Assembly (NCBI GenBank): GCA_021827885.1
Contig: JAKAUD010000242.1
Span: 1 to 14,961 of the forward strand
Direction: 5' to 3'
From: Thermoplasmata archaeon
Lineage (GTDB): Archaea; Thermoplasmatota; Thermoplasmata; Thermoplasmatales; Thermoplasmataceae
Length of the DNA: 14,961 bases
Both the position numbers and the translations under genes were made by a program. Below, one piece after another: positions 5,497-12,927 of this stretch (position 1 is the stretch's first letter; each line of letters opens with the position of its first letter). Under the pieces are notes generated by a model. The model saw only the letters and a list, made by a program, of their open reading frames with translations. It was not told the DNA's origin and searched no databases.

Positions 5497-5505
5497 TTTA
5501 TATTA
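5497..5505 (+). promoter_or_regulatory. TATA box of the flavin oxidoreductase gene
   Basis: TTTATATTA is centred about 28 bp upstream of ATG 5530. That places the transcript start at or beside this ATG and supports it over the upstream TTG at 5512. Confidence 0.6.
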
Positions 5506-5529
5506 AATCACTTGAGTAAAGGGATAGAG

Positions 5530-6882
5530 ATGGAAACAAATTTTGACCTTGTAATAATAGGATCAGGATCTGCGGCAACTACAGCAGCATTTGAGGCGCT
5601 TGGTGAGGGAAAGAAAATCCTGGTCATAGACCAGAAACTGACAGGCGGTACTTGCGCCCTGAGGGGCTGCGATCCTAAAAAAATTCTTGTAGGTGTTACT
5701 GACTCACTGGAATCGGCTAAAAGACTACAGGGGCATGGAATAGCCAGCCTTGCCGGTTCAATCGACTGGAAGGACCTTATGGCATTTAAGACATCCTTCA
5801 CTGAATCCATGTCCAGTGGGATCGAGGAAAGCCTTGTCAAAAACGGAATAGCTGTAATGCATGGCAGGGCAAAATTTACGGGTCCGGAGAGCATTAATGT
5901 TGACGGCAGATCAGTTGAGGGGAAGCAGTTCCTGATAGCTTCAGGCGTAAAAGCCTCAAATATTGGTTTCCCCGGTTCCGAGTATCTGATCGACAATGAA
6001 GGCTTTCTGAGCCTGCCTGAACTTCCAAAGAAAATTGTTTACATAGGAGGCGGCTACATATCTGTTGAATTCGCGAGCATAGCAAGAAAGGCTGGCTCCG
6101 ATGTTACAATTATACAGCATCCAGACAGACTGCTTGTGAACTTTGACCGGGAGATGGTCGAAATACTTACAGGGCTCCTGAAAGATTCAGGAGTAAAGAT
6201 AATTACAAACGCTTCGGTGAAGAAGATAATAAAATCCAATGGCGGATACAGCGTCGTCCTTTCAGAAAGAGGTAAGGATGAAATTGTTCCAGCTGATCTT
6301 GTTGTGCATGGTGCTGGAAGGGAATTCGATTCCGATATGGGACTGGATGCAGCACAGGTGAAGTGGTCAAAGAAGGGGGTGACAGTGAACGAATACCTGC
6401 AGAGTGTTTCAAATCCGCGGGTATATGCTGCTGGGGACTCTGCTGACACTGATGGGCCAAAATTGACTCCGGTGGCAGTCATGGAGGGACATGTTGCTGC
6501 AGAAAACCTACTTCATGGAAATTCTGTAAAGGCCGGATATACTGGCATACCAACCACTGTATTCACATCACCTCCACTTGCAATGGTCGGGATCACAGAA
6601 GAGGACGCGTCAAGGAAAAACATTGCAGTAACCATTAAAAAGGGTGAGATGACAAACTGGTACAATTCAAGAAGAAGAGGTATCCCAAAGGCATTCTACA
6701 AGGTGATTCTTGACAACGGTTCGAAAAAAGTCCTTGGCGCAAGTATCCTTGGAGAGAATTCAGAGGAGGTCATAAATATCTTCGCACTTGCAATCAGGAT
6801 CGATATCGATGTCAGCACTTTGCTTTCAACACCGTTTACGTATCCATCTGATACGAATGACATCAAATACATGATTGGCTAA
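5530..6882 (+). CDS. NAD(P)/FAD-dependent disulfide oxidoreductase, glutathione-reductase-like
   Basis: A class I pyridine nucleotide-disulfide oxidoreductase of 450 aa. It has an N-terminal FAD dinucleotide fold (DLVIIGSGSAATTAA, about 6-20), a redox-active disulfide Cys42-x4-Cys47 (GGTCALRGCDPKK), a second nucleotide fold (KIVYIGGGYISVEFAS, about 163-180), a second FAD motif (PRVYAAGDSAD, about 290-310) and a C-terminal dimerisation domain. The His-Pro...Glu proton relay that glutathione and lipoamide reductases carry near the C-terminus is absent: the segment reads TPFTYPSDTNDIKYM. The true substrate is therefore unclear. It may be a small-molecule disulfide such as a thiol cofactor, or a metal or quinone. 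It differs clearly from MerA in this window, having no C-terminal cysteines. ATG 5530 fits a leaderless start; TTG 5512 would add six residues. Confidence 0.9.
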   Translation: METNFDLVIIGSGSAATTAAFEALGEGKKILVIDQKLTGGTCALRGCDPKKILVGVTDSLESAKRLQGHGIASLAGSIDWKDLMAFKTSFTESMSSGIEESLVKNGIAVMHGRAKFTGPESINVDGRSVEGKQFLIASGVKASNIGFPGSEYLIDNEGFLSLPELPKKIVYIGGGYISVEFASIARKAGSDVTIIQHPDRLLVNFDREMVEILTGLLKDSGVKIITNASVKKIIKSNGGYSVVLSERGKDEIVPADLVVHGAGREFDSDMGLDAAQVKWSKKGVTVNEYLQSVSNPRVYAAGDSADTDGPKLTPVAVMEGHVAAENLLHGNSVKAGYTGIPTTVFTSPPLAMVGITEEDASRKNIAVTIKKGEMTNWYNSRRRGIPKAFYKVILDNGSKKVLGASILGENSEEVINIFALAIRIDIDVSTLLSTPFTYPSDTNDIKYMIG

Positions 6883-7133
6883 ACCTGCAATTCCCCACTT
6901 ACAACTCCTCCAAAGCTTTTGCAGATATTTAACCGTGTAGTCTTCTGACTAATTGGTGGATCGTTGCACAGACAAACCGCGAAATCTCTTGCAGATTTTT
7001 TATCTAACTGCTGTATTAAAAAGATATCGCAAAATAAGCTAACTGCAGTTAAAAACTTCAAATTTACATTGATCATGATGAGCGGCCTGTTGAAATAGAA
7101 ATTAACCTTGGAAATTGGGGAATTTTTATCCCG
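6883..7133. other. Intergenic stretch with paired TAACTGC repeats
   Basis: No gene is visible. TAACTGCAGTTA at 7040-7051 is a perfect 12-bp palindrome, and an imperfect copy (TAACTGCTGTATT) starts at 7005, 35 bp away. T-rich runs near 6995-7001 could end the upstream transcript. A regulatory role for the repeats is possible but unsupported, since the gene downstream is on the other strand and broken. Confidence 0.35.
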
Positions 7134-8072
7134 TTATATTAGCCCTGAACCATTCCACCATGTTTTTATCCCGGCATCATAAAGGGTGTGTCTGAACGCG
7201 GGAAAATCTCCCTTGAATTTCGAATCGTCTAGGATGTAAGGATCTGAACATTCGTACAGAAGCTTAATCAATTCAAGGGCGTTGGAATTGAATAGACCAG
7301 ATATTCTCAAAAACTCTTTAGAAAGTATCTTTAGATTTAATTGGCTCCCAGCTGTCTTGTATACCTTTTCTGCAAATTGTCTTGCCGTGATGACCTCTCC
7401 AGACACATGATAAATCTTGCCGTACGAATTGCTTTCTCCGACAACCAGAAGCTTAGCCTCTGCTGCGTCTTCAATATAAGTGAAATTATGCGGGATATCC
7501 GCGTTAACTGGCCAAATTGATGATTTTCCGTGAATCACACTAATAAACATCCTTCCATAAAGGTCGTTCATAACATTAGGGCCGTAGAAATCGGCAAATC
7601 TAGGTATAACCACTATGAGCCTTCCCTTCCTGCGATAATCCAGAAGTAGTGCCTCCATTGAATTCCTTGTTTTGCCCATCCTGGAAGTTGCAGCAAGGGG
7701 ATGAGATTCATTAACAGGTACCTGTTGGAACTAGCCGTATCCATATACATTTCCAGGAAATACTATAATTGGCTTGGTTTCCCCACATCCTTTAATGATA
7801 TTTGATAGGAATTCCATGAAATTATCTTTCCATTTACTGTAAGGAAAATTATTTCCAATGAATACAACCGAGGCCACGCGGCAACCCCGGTAACAGCCTC
7901 TTCGTTCAGCATATCCGCCTTATCTATTTCAACACCATTTGGAAACAACTTTCTGGCTTTTTCCTCGTTCCTGACAACTGCCCTCACATTCAGGCCTTTT
8001 TCATGTAACTTTTTTTACAACTGCATGCCCATTACATGCGGTTGCGCCGAAAACGACATGCAGTGCGTCAAT
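7134..8072 (-). pseudogene. Broken SDR-type NAD-dependent epimerase/dehydratase
   Basis: Read from 8072 down, three frames together rebuild an extended short-chain dehydrogenase of about 310 aa, related to nucleotide-sugar epimerases. The first part (HVVFGATACNGHAVVKK) is the Rossmann start, with an altered Gly motif (GATACNGH where GATGxxG is usual). It leaves frame at a run of seven A on the coding strand (8010-8016). The next part (NVRAVVRNEEKARKLFP to about VTGVA) changes frame again near 7865-7885. The third part (NNFPYSKWKDNF, PIIVFPGNVYGYG) then meets TAG at 7733-7731. After the stop the frame continues with FQQVPVNESHPLAATSR and runs intact through IPRFADFYGPNV and HNFTYIEDAAEA to 7134. 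The gene also lacks an obvious ATG. Two frameshifts and a stop mean it is dead unless the sequence has errors. Confidence 0.8.
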
Positions 8073-8279
8073 GATCTGCTGTTAAATTTAATGACATTGA
8101 TTTTCGATCTAGTTATATCCAGTGAATATTAAATGCATCTCTTCATTAGGCAGATACTGGAAAATAGATATAAATTTAGTACCTGATTTATGCCGATTCC
8201 AGAATTGCTCACGAAAAATTAGGTCGAACGGGATGAAGACTTTAAATTTTTATGATTTCCAGGAAGTGTGTTGCACAAT
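8073..8279. other. Intergenic stretch between the epimerase pseudogene and IS5
   Basis: AT-rich, with stops in all frames. It is probably the old promoter region of the epimerase pseudogene plus the outer flank of the IS5-type element. I see no RNA gene and no convincing terminal repeat in it. Confidence 0.4.
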
Positions 8280-9209
8280 TCAATAGGCATGTGTCACCTC
8301 TCTTAGCATGTTGTAATATTGCACCTTAAGTGCAATCTCATGCGCAATGTAATCGGGCCTGACCGCCTTAATCACTTCTCCCATGGTTCTCTTTAGGCCT
8401 GAGAAATATATCTCAACATTCCATCTCTTTCCATAATCAACGGATTCCTTCCATTCCTTTTCTGATGTCTTTCGGATCTGCCTGACTATCTTCGCTCTTG
8501 AAGGTGATCCCCTGCTCTTTGAGGATGCATTCTTCCTTGGCGGTATTATTTTATTCTCCCCGAATGTGTTGTATATGGCCTTAGAATCATAACCCTTGTC
8601 TGCGAATATCCTTTTGATCCTTTCTTTTACAGATTTCAGTATTTCTTTTCCTGCCTTTGCATCATGCACATGTTCATCAGTGATGGAAAAGGACATATCT
8701 GAAACATCATTTATGGATATGACAACATGAAGCTTTGACCATCCCTTCCTTGGTTTTTTCCATTTTGTACCAAGATAATCACCCCTGATGGTGATCTTGA
8801 AGCCTGTGGAATCAATGGCGCAGTCCACAGGCTTTCCCTGAGAATCGGGAATTGCAGGCTTAATCTTTCTTATTCTTCGGAATATGCTTGTGTAGCAGAC
8901 CGTTGTTATTCCGGTGATCCTTGCAAATATTCTGGCGATTCCCTCCAGTGACCTGAAAGGAACATTGTACAATGCACGTAATTTTGCCAGGAATGTTATG
9001 AATGCATTTGGCGTCTTGTAGGGATGTCGTCTCTTTCCCCTGTTGTTATCTGCAATGGGATCCCTCCAGTTCATGAGAAATGATGGGTCCATGAGATCCT
9101 CAATTCTATTCACAAGAGATCTGTTGTATCTGTCATACCTTCTGTCCGAACCGATCCAATATCTTCTTATGCTTCTATTTCCTGTAATCGAGATTGATTT
9201 TGGTGTCAT
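8280..9209 (-). CDS. IS5-family DDE transposase
   Basis: A full-length 309-aa DDE transposase, the mobility gene of an IS5-type element. The catalytic residues are visible: Asp133 in DCAIDSTGFKI, Asp204 in FADKGYDSK and Glu266 in RWNVEIYFSGLKRTMGE, with the Tyr-x2-Glu-like spacing normal for the superfamily. A helical N-terminal region (residues 20-115, including YNRSLVNR and FRSLEGIARIFA) matches the usual DNA-binding part of this group. No stop or frameshift interrupts it. The ATG at 9209 gives the expected N-terminus. The C-terminal few residues (REVTHAY) may be encoded by, or run past, a short inverted repeat. It separates the epimerase pseudogene from the truncated methyltransferase. Confidence 0.9.
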   Translation of the reverse strand: MTPKSISITGNRSIRRYWIGSDRRYDRYNRSLVNRIEDLMDPSFLMNWRDPIADNNRGKRRHPYKTPNAFITFLAKLRALYNVPFRSLEGIARIFARITGITTVCYTSIFRRIRKIKPAIPDSQGKPVDCAIDSTGFKITIRGDYLGTKWKKPRKGWSKLHVVISINDVSDMSFSITDEHVHDAKAGKEILKSVKERIKRIFADKGYDSKAIYNTFGENKIIPPRKNASSKSRGSPSRAKIVRQIRKTSEKEWKESVDYGKRWNVEIYFSGLKRTMGEVIKAVRPDYIAHEIALKVQYYNMLREVTHAY

Positions 9210-9234
9210 ACAAACCGCTCACTCCAGAGAGGTG
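8280..9234 (-). mobile_element. IS5-type insertion sequence, limits uncertain
   Basis: Only the gene is certain. The best inverted-repeat candidate is CACCTCTCT (8295-8303) with AGAGAGGTG (9226-9234), a perfect 9-bp match on either side of most of the gene. However, the left copy lies inside the reading frame, 15 bp before its end. No target duplication is visible at either set of limits. Confidence 0.45.
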
Positions 9235-9335
9235 CATCAACCGCTCGATGCTTCCTCGTGTGTGATTGAAGCTTGGCATTGCCTCGACTCTGTCGATAGA
9301 GTTTCTTTCTATAAGGGAACTTGACATGTGATTTC

Positions 9336-9767
9336 TCATTTCAATAATCGCCAGCCAGTAACTCTTGGGGCTCCGTAGATTTTTTGAATCACTGCAATCT
9401 GTTCTTGATCTGTGGAAAGTTCGCTAAATGCATTCCACATGCAAATGACATGTTCAAATGAATCTTCTGGATATGGGATCATTTGCATGTTCCCCACCCT
9501 GAACTCAATTTTTAGTTTTCCTTTCTTAGCCTCTTCTTTAGCTCTTTCTATGAAGATCTGAGTGATATCCATCCCATATACAGTATACCAGTCCTCTGCC
9601 AGTGGGATAGAAAATCTTCCATACCAGCATGCTAGATCCAAAATCTTTGAATCCTTTCGCAGAATCTTTGTAAGATAGGATAATTCACTTTCAGTGAGGT
9701 CATTACTTTTTCTAGCAGAAAGCCAGTCAACACCCATTTCAGAATAAAATTCTTCTGGTGTTTTCAT
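9336..9767 (-). pseudogene. 3'-truncated class I SAM-dependent methyltransferase
   Basis: The first 128 or so residues are a normal class I methyltransferase start: the SAM-binding motif ILDLACWYGRFSIPLAE at about 41-57, an acidic strand-2 end in YTVYGMDIT, and the later motifs GNMQMIPYPEDSFEHVICMWNAFSEL. After AVIQKIY the family pattern stops and a foreign tail (GAPRVTGW) runs to a stop, giving 143 aa where about 230-250 is usual. The break near 9375 lies about 140 bp from the IS5-type element, so an insertion or deletion there probably removed the 3' half. Motif I has Trp where Gly is nearly invariant (LDLACG in relatives), another sign of decay. A TATA-like ATATTTATG lies about 31 bp before ATG 9767. 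Confidence 0.75.
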
Positions 9768-9838
9768 AGGTATCCGAAAGGATTGCCAATCTCATAAATA
9801 TGTGTTTACAAACTTTACCAAAATTTAGGCTGCGTATC

Positions 9839-10210
9839 TTATTCGCCTGTGTCCATCAACAGCAGAAGTGGACGCAAAGCTTCCCTTATTTTGCTTCCAA
9901 GATCCGTGAGCCTGTACGAAATCCTGCCTGATCCCGAGATTTTTTCAATTAAACCGCCTGCCTGGAGATCCCTGAGTCTTTTAGAAATTATTGTTGAACT
10001 TGAAAATGGAATGTTTTTCAGTATCTCATTGAAATTCTTCTTATATCCGCTGTTTCCGATTACTCCTATTATCATCATCGTATATTTTTTCCCAATAACT
10101 TCCAGTATACTCAAAGATGGATCCACGCATACCAAGGATCCACCATACTCTATCATGCATGCCCTATTTCTATTACCTGTTCTCCTGTCTCCGGGTTTAT
10201 CTTTCACCAT
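9839..10210 (-). CDS. HxlR-type winged-helix regulator, likely controlling the mer genes
   Basis: HxlR-family proteins are dimeric winged-helix regulators, several of which sense electrophiles or metals through a conserved N-terminal Cys. The family pattern is clear across residues 28-110: CVDPSLSILEVIGKKYTMMII, then FNEILKNIPFSSSTIISKRLRDLQ (recognition helix), then GGLIEKI and ISYRLTDLG (wing). Length is 123 aa. It has two cysteines, Cys18 in RACMIEYG and Cys28 at the family's usual sensor position. Two thiols could chelate Hg(II), but this is inference. The gene is divergent from the HMA-merA-DUF302 set, with 66 bp between start codons, which is the typical layout of a local regulator. There is no MerR-type protein in the window. 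Confidence 0.85.
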   Translation of the reverse strand: MVKDKPGDRRTGNRNRACMIEYGGSLVCVDPSLSILEVIGKKYTMMIIGVIGNSGYKKNFNEILKNIPFSSSTIISKRLRDLQAGGLIEKISGSGRISYRLTDLGSKIREALRPLLLLMDTGE

Positions 10211-10238
10211 ATCCCATCCTTCAAGGTAAAAAATAGTT

Positions 10239-10250
10239 TACGTTTCCGTA
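10239..10250. promoter_or_regulatory. Candidate operator between the HxlR regulator and mer genes
   Basis: TACG (10239-10242) and CGTA (10247-10250) form an inverted repeat with a 4-bp spacer. It sits directly against the TATA box of the HMA gene and overlaps the AT-rich region expected to hold the regulator's own promoter. A bound dimer could block both. The half-site is short, so chance is possible. Confidence 0.4.
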
Positions 10251-10257
10251 TTAATAT
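10249..10257 (+). promoter_or_regulatory. TATA box of the mer operon
   Basis: TATTAATAT is centred at 10253, about 24 bp before ATG 10277. This spacing suggests a leaderless first cistron, and no Shine-Dalgarno site precedes that ATG. Confidence 0.55.
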
Positions 10258-10276
10258 CCCTCTGAAATACGAGATT

Positions 10277-10510
10277 ATGGAAAAAAAGAGCGTGAAATTA
10301 AGGATATATGGAATGACATGCGACGACTGTGTTTCCACGGTTACGAAGAGCCTCAAGCAACAGGAAGGAGTGATCGATGTAAATGTCTCTCTGAAGGATG
10401 GAAAGGGTCAAGTTGTGATCGATGCTGAGAAAACAGCCCCAGAAGCATTGTTGAAAAACAGGGTATTCACAAAGCCATCACATTACAAGGCCACCCTTTC
10501 GGAAGATTAA
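10277..10510 (+). CDS. Free-standing HMA metal-binding protein, MerP/NmerA-like mercury chaperone
   Basis: A 77-aa protein made of one heavy-metal-associated (ferredoxin-like) domain. The metal site is GMTCDDC, with Cys15 and Cys18 after the first strand (VKLRIY), and the strand-helix pattern follows (VSTVTKSLKQQEGVIDVNVSL, GQVVIDAEK). There is no signal peptide, so unlike bacterial periplasmic MerP it should be cytoplasmic. In many MerA proteins an HMA domain (NmerA) is fused to the N-terminus; here MerA lacks it and this gene precedes merA by 13 bp. It therefore probably does the same job from a separate chain, handing Hg(II) to MerA. The two acidic residues between the cysteines differ from the commonest versions. 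A general copper chaperone (CopZ-like) is the alternative, made less likely by the operon. Confidence 0.85.
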   Translation: MEKKSVKLRIYGMTCDDCVSTVTKSLKQQEGVIDVNVSLKDGKGQVVIDAEKTAPEALLKNRVFTKPSHYKATLSED

Positions 10511-10512
10511 AC

Positions 10513-10517
10513 GGTGA
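10513..10517 (+). promoter_or_regulatory. Shine-Dalgarno site deciding the merA TTG start
   Basis: GGTGA, the common archaeal ribosome site, lies six bases before TTG 10524 in the 13-bp gap after the HMA gene. It supports the TTG start, which gives a normal N-terminus ahead of the FAD motif. Confidence 0.7.
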
Positions 10518-10523
10518 AATATT

Positions 10524-11963
10524 TTGACAATTGATATTCAGAGATTTGACCTGGTAATACTTGGAAAGGGTGCTGCCGCTTTCTCGGCTGCAATAAAAGC
10601 ATCAGAATTGAGTAATGGAGAGATGACGATCGCAATGATCGGCACAGGCCCACTTGGTGGTACCTGCGTCAATGTTGGTTGCGTGCCATCCAAATACATC
10701 CTGGAAGCATCTCATCTGGTCTTTAATCCGGAGCATCCAAGGATGCCGGGCATATATGAAACAGCCGTGAAGCATGATTTCAGTAAAGTGATGAACGGCC
10801 TGCGAGCGTATGTTGCGCATGCCAGGGATACAAAATATGCCAAGGTCATTGAAAATTATGATAATGTGAAGGTATTCGATGGCCTCGGAAAATTCGTTGA
10901 TAGAAAGATAGTTAGCATCGTTGATAAAGAAGGAAAGGAATTTGCAAGAGTTTCTGGGTCAAATATCCTCATAGCCACTGGATCACACCCGACGGCACCC
11001 CCAATTGAGGGCCTAAAGGAAACTGGATACCTGACAAGCGACACAATCTGGAAGCTGCGGGATCTTCCCGCAACAATTGCAATAATAGGTGGCGGGGCGA
11101 TCGGGCTCGAACTGGGGCAGGCCTTCCTGCATTTTGGATCTAAAGTTACAGTTATTGAAGCTCTTGACTCGCTTCTACCACAGACTGAACCTGAAATAGG
11201 TTCCATCCTGAAAACAAGACTGGAAAAGGAGGGCATGAAATTCTTCCTGAGAGCAAGGATAAACAATGTCAGCAGATCAGCAAACGGAAAGAGCATCGAA
11301 ATAATAACGCACAATGGAAAGGAGATCTTGGAGGCAAAGGAAATCATCGTGGCAACAGGAAGGAAACCGAACACTGATTTCCTGGATCTTGAAGCTGCAG
11401 GTGTCAAGACCGATCCAAGAGGATTGATTCTGACAACAGATACGATGAAGACAAGCGCTGCCGGGATCTACGCTGCTGGTGACTGTGTCTCAAAAAAGTT
11501 GTTTCTTGAGACGCTCGCGGCCAGAGAGGGCGTAGTTGCGGTAAGCAATATGTTCGGGGAGGAAATGAGGATAGACTATGATTCAACCACCTGGGCAGTC
11601 TTTACCAGCCCACAGGTTGCAGGTGTTGGGATGACCGAAAATGAATTCTCAAAAAAGAACGGCGCCTGTTCATGCAGGGTGTTCTCGCTCGAGAACCTTA
11701 CAAAGGCAAGCATAATTGGCGAAACAGAAGGCATCATAAAGATCACTGTAAATCCACTCGACAACAGGATTGCAGGTATGCACATCCTGTCACCAAATGC
11801 CACTGATATTATAACTGAGGGCGCATACGCTGTCAGGAACAAATTTATCATTGATGATATAATATCAACCAGCCATATCTTCCCATCGATCTCAGAGGGC
11901 ATCAAACTTGCATCTCAATCCTTCATCAGGGATATTTCGAAAATGGCATGTTGCGTGGAATGA
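10524..11963 (+). CDS. merA: Mercuric reductase MerA
   Basis: This enzyme reduces Hg(II) to volatile Hg(0) with NADPH in the cytoplasm. The 479-aa chain has the FAD fold (DLVILGKGAAAFSAA, about 9-23), the redox disulfide Cys48-x4-Cys53 in GGTCVNVGCVPSK, the NADPH fold (IAIIGGGAIGLELGQAF, about 184-200), the second FAD motif (AAGIYAAGDC, about 311-320) and the dimerisation domain. The decisive mark is the C-terminal vicinal pair in MACCVE, the flexible CC that brings Hg(II) to the active site of the partner subunit; lipoamide and glutathione reductases lack it. A His and Glu remain in SHIFPSISEGIKLA. The N-terminal HMA domain found in many MerA proteins is missing and is supplied by the preceding gene. 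The start is TTG behind a GGTGA site. The DUF302 gene overlaps its stop. Confidence 0.95.
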   Translation: MTIDIQRFDLVILGKGAAAFSAAIKASELSNGEMTIAMIGTGPLGGTCVNVGCVPSKYILEASHLVFNPEHPRMPGIYETAVKHDFSKVMNGLRAYVAHARDTKYAKVIENYDNVKVFDGLGKFVDRKIVSIVDKEGKEFARVSGSNILIATGSHPTAPPIEGLKETGYLTSDTIWKLRDLPATIAIIGGGAIGLELGQAFLHFGSKVTVIEALDSLLPQTEPEIGSILKTRLEKEGMKFFLRARINNVSRSANGKSIEIITHNGKEILEAKEIIVATGRKPNTDFLDLEAAGVKTDPRGLILTTDTMKTSAAGIYAAGDCVSKKLFLETLAAREGVVAVSNMFGEEMRIDYDSTTWAVFTSPQVAGVGMTENEFSKKNGACSCRVFSLENLTKASIIGETEGIIKITVNPLDNRIAGMHILSPNATDIITEGAYAVRNKFIIDDIISTSHIFPSISEGIKLASQSFIRDISKMACCVE

Positions 11964-12343
11964 TTGGAATGGAAAATATAGAAGCTGAATCTCGTTATCC
12001 CTTCGACAAAACAATTGAGATCCTGCGTAGATCTGTTGAAGAAAACGGCCTGAAAGTAGTGACATCGATAGATGCGCAGCTAAATCTAAGCAGGGCAGGC
12101 ATAAAGATCGGAGGCAACCAGATCCTTGAAGTTTTCCATCCAAAACTTGCAGCAGAGGTCTTTGACAAAGACCTCCGGGCGGGAATAATCCCTCCAGTCA
12201 GGATCTACGTCTACGAGGATGCTGGGAATACGCATGTAGCCGCACAGAATGCTTCAGATCTATTCAGCAAATATAACGGTTTATCAGATCTTGGGAAAAG
12301 GCTTGATGAGCTACTTGTTTCCATAGTAAATTCTGTCAAGTAG
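11960..12343 (+). CDS. DUF302-family protein
   Basis: DUF302 proteins are small, mostly of unknown function, and often sit in metal or sulfur gene sets. The family pattern is visible across the whole chain: KTIEILRRSVEENGLKVVTSID near the start, then LEVFHPKLAAEVF with the conserved H-P, then PPVRIYVYED and NTHVAA. Length is about 127 aa. ATG 11960 overlaps the merA stop in an ATGA, a layout typical of translational coupling. ATG 11948 and ATG 11969 are alternative starts. The overlap makes it part of the mer operon, so a role in mercury or thiol handling is a reasonable inference, but no catalytic residues can be named. It has no signal peptide or membrane segment. Confidence 0.8.
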   Translation: MIGMENIEAESRYPFDKTIEILRRSVEENGLKVVTSIDAQLNLSRAGIKIGGNQILEVFHPKLAAEVFDKDLRAGIIPPVRIYVYEDAGNTHVAAQNASDLFSKYNGLSDLGKRLDELLVSIVNSVK

Positions 12344-12404
12344 CTAGGAGCATTCCTGTATTGATAACAAATGGACTTCAGGCGGAATCCCCGCTCTGAT
12401 CAAA

Positions 12405-12419
12405 TTTATTTTTTAATTT
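12405..12419 (+). terminator. T-rich terminator after the mer operon
   Basis: A T-rich run (TTTATTTTTTAATTT) lies about 60 bp after the DUF302 stop. Archaeal RNA polymerase commonly stops at such oligo-T tracts without a hairpin. The next gene converges from the other strand. Confidence 0.5.
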
Positions 12420-12441
12420 GGTTGAATTATTAAAAGGGGCG

Positions 12442-12927
12442 TTATTTGCTTGCGTTACTTCGGTGTGTTAAGTTGACTGCCTGCTTCACTATAGATACCA
12501 GCGCAGCAGGATCTATTTTGCTGTTTTCATAATAATCCACCGCACGAACAGTCCTGCTGTCGATTCTGGAATTGAATGTATTTTGTCTATCATCGATTGC
12601 AGCACCTTTTGGGAATGTCAGCCTGACAGATTTCTTTAAAACGTTCGCAATGCATATTATCCCTCCTGCAGACCACACAGACACACCTGCTGGATTTGAA
12701 GGTTTTTTCCATTTGACCTCCTCAATAATTGAAGGATCTGCATTTCTTATTATTGAGCGGAGTTCCGCAAGGGTCTGCCCACGCCATTCGTTGAAGGATG
12801 CTATTATTTTGTCGATCTGGCTTGACGCAGGTATTTCGTCATTTACGCAACCAGGCTTTCCTTTTATGGAGCCTGCTTTTTCCTTCTCGTTTTTTCGGTT
12901 TTTCTGAATGCCCGCACCTTTCTTCAT
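12442..12927 (-). CDS. DUF1801-domain protein
   Basis: The core (about residues 38-150) matches the DUF1801 (YdhG-like) fold: IIASFNEWRGQTLAELRSII, DPSIIEEVKWKKPSNP, then the strand IICIANVLKKSVRLTFPKGA and the C-terminal helix. These are small soluble proteins, related in structure to frataxin-like folds, with no firmly assigned function. The first 30 residues are highly basic (many Lys, for example KKGAGIQKNRKNEKEK) and probably disordered, which might serve nucleic-acid binding. The frame opens at TTG 12933, but ATG 12927 two codons later is the more likely start. It converges with the mer operon and is probably not part of it. Confidence 0.8.
   Translation of the reverse strand: MKKGAGIQKNRKNEKEKAGSIKGKPGCVNDEIPASSQIDKIIASFNEWRGQTLAELRSIIRNADPSIIEEVKWKKPSNPAGVSVWSAGGIICIANVLKKSVRLTFPKGAAIDDRQNTFNSRIDSRTVRAVDYYENSKIDPAALVSIVKQAVNLTHRSNASK

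Noticed and set aside
9043..9324. Plus-strand open frame of 93 codons over the IS5 transposase N-terminus
   Set aside because: It overlaps the conserved transposase on the other strand and shows no domain.
10856..11407. Minus-strand open frame of 183 codons inside merA
   Set aside because: It is antisense to a fully conserved mercuric reductase.
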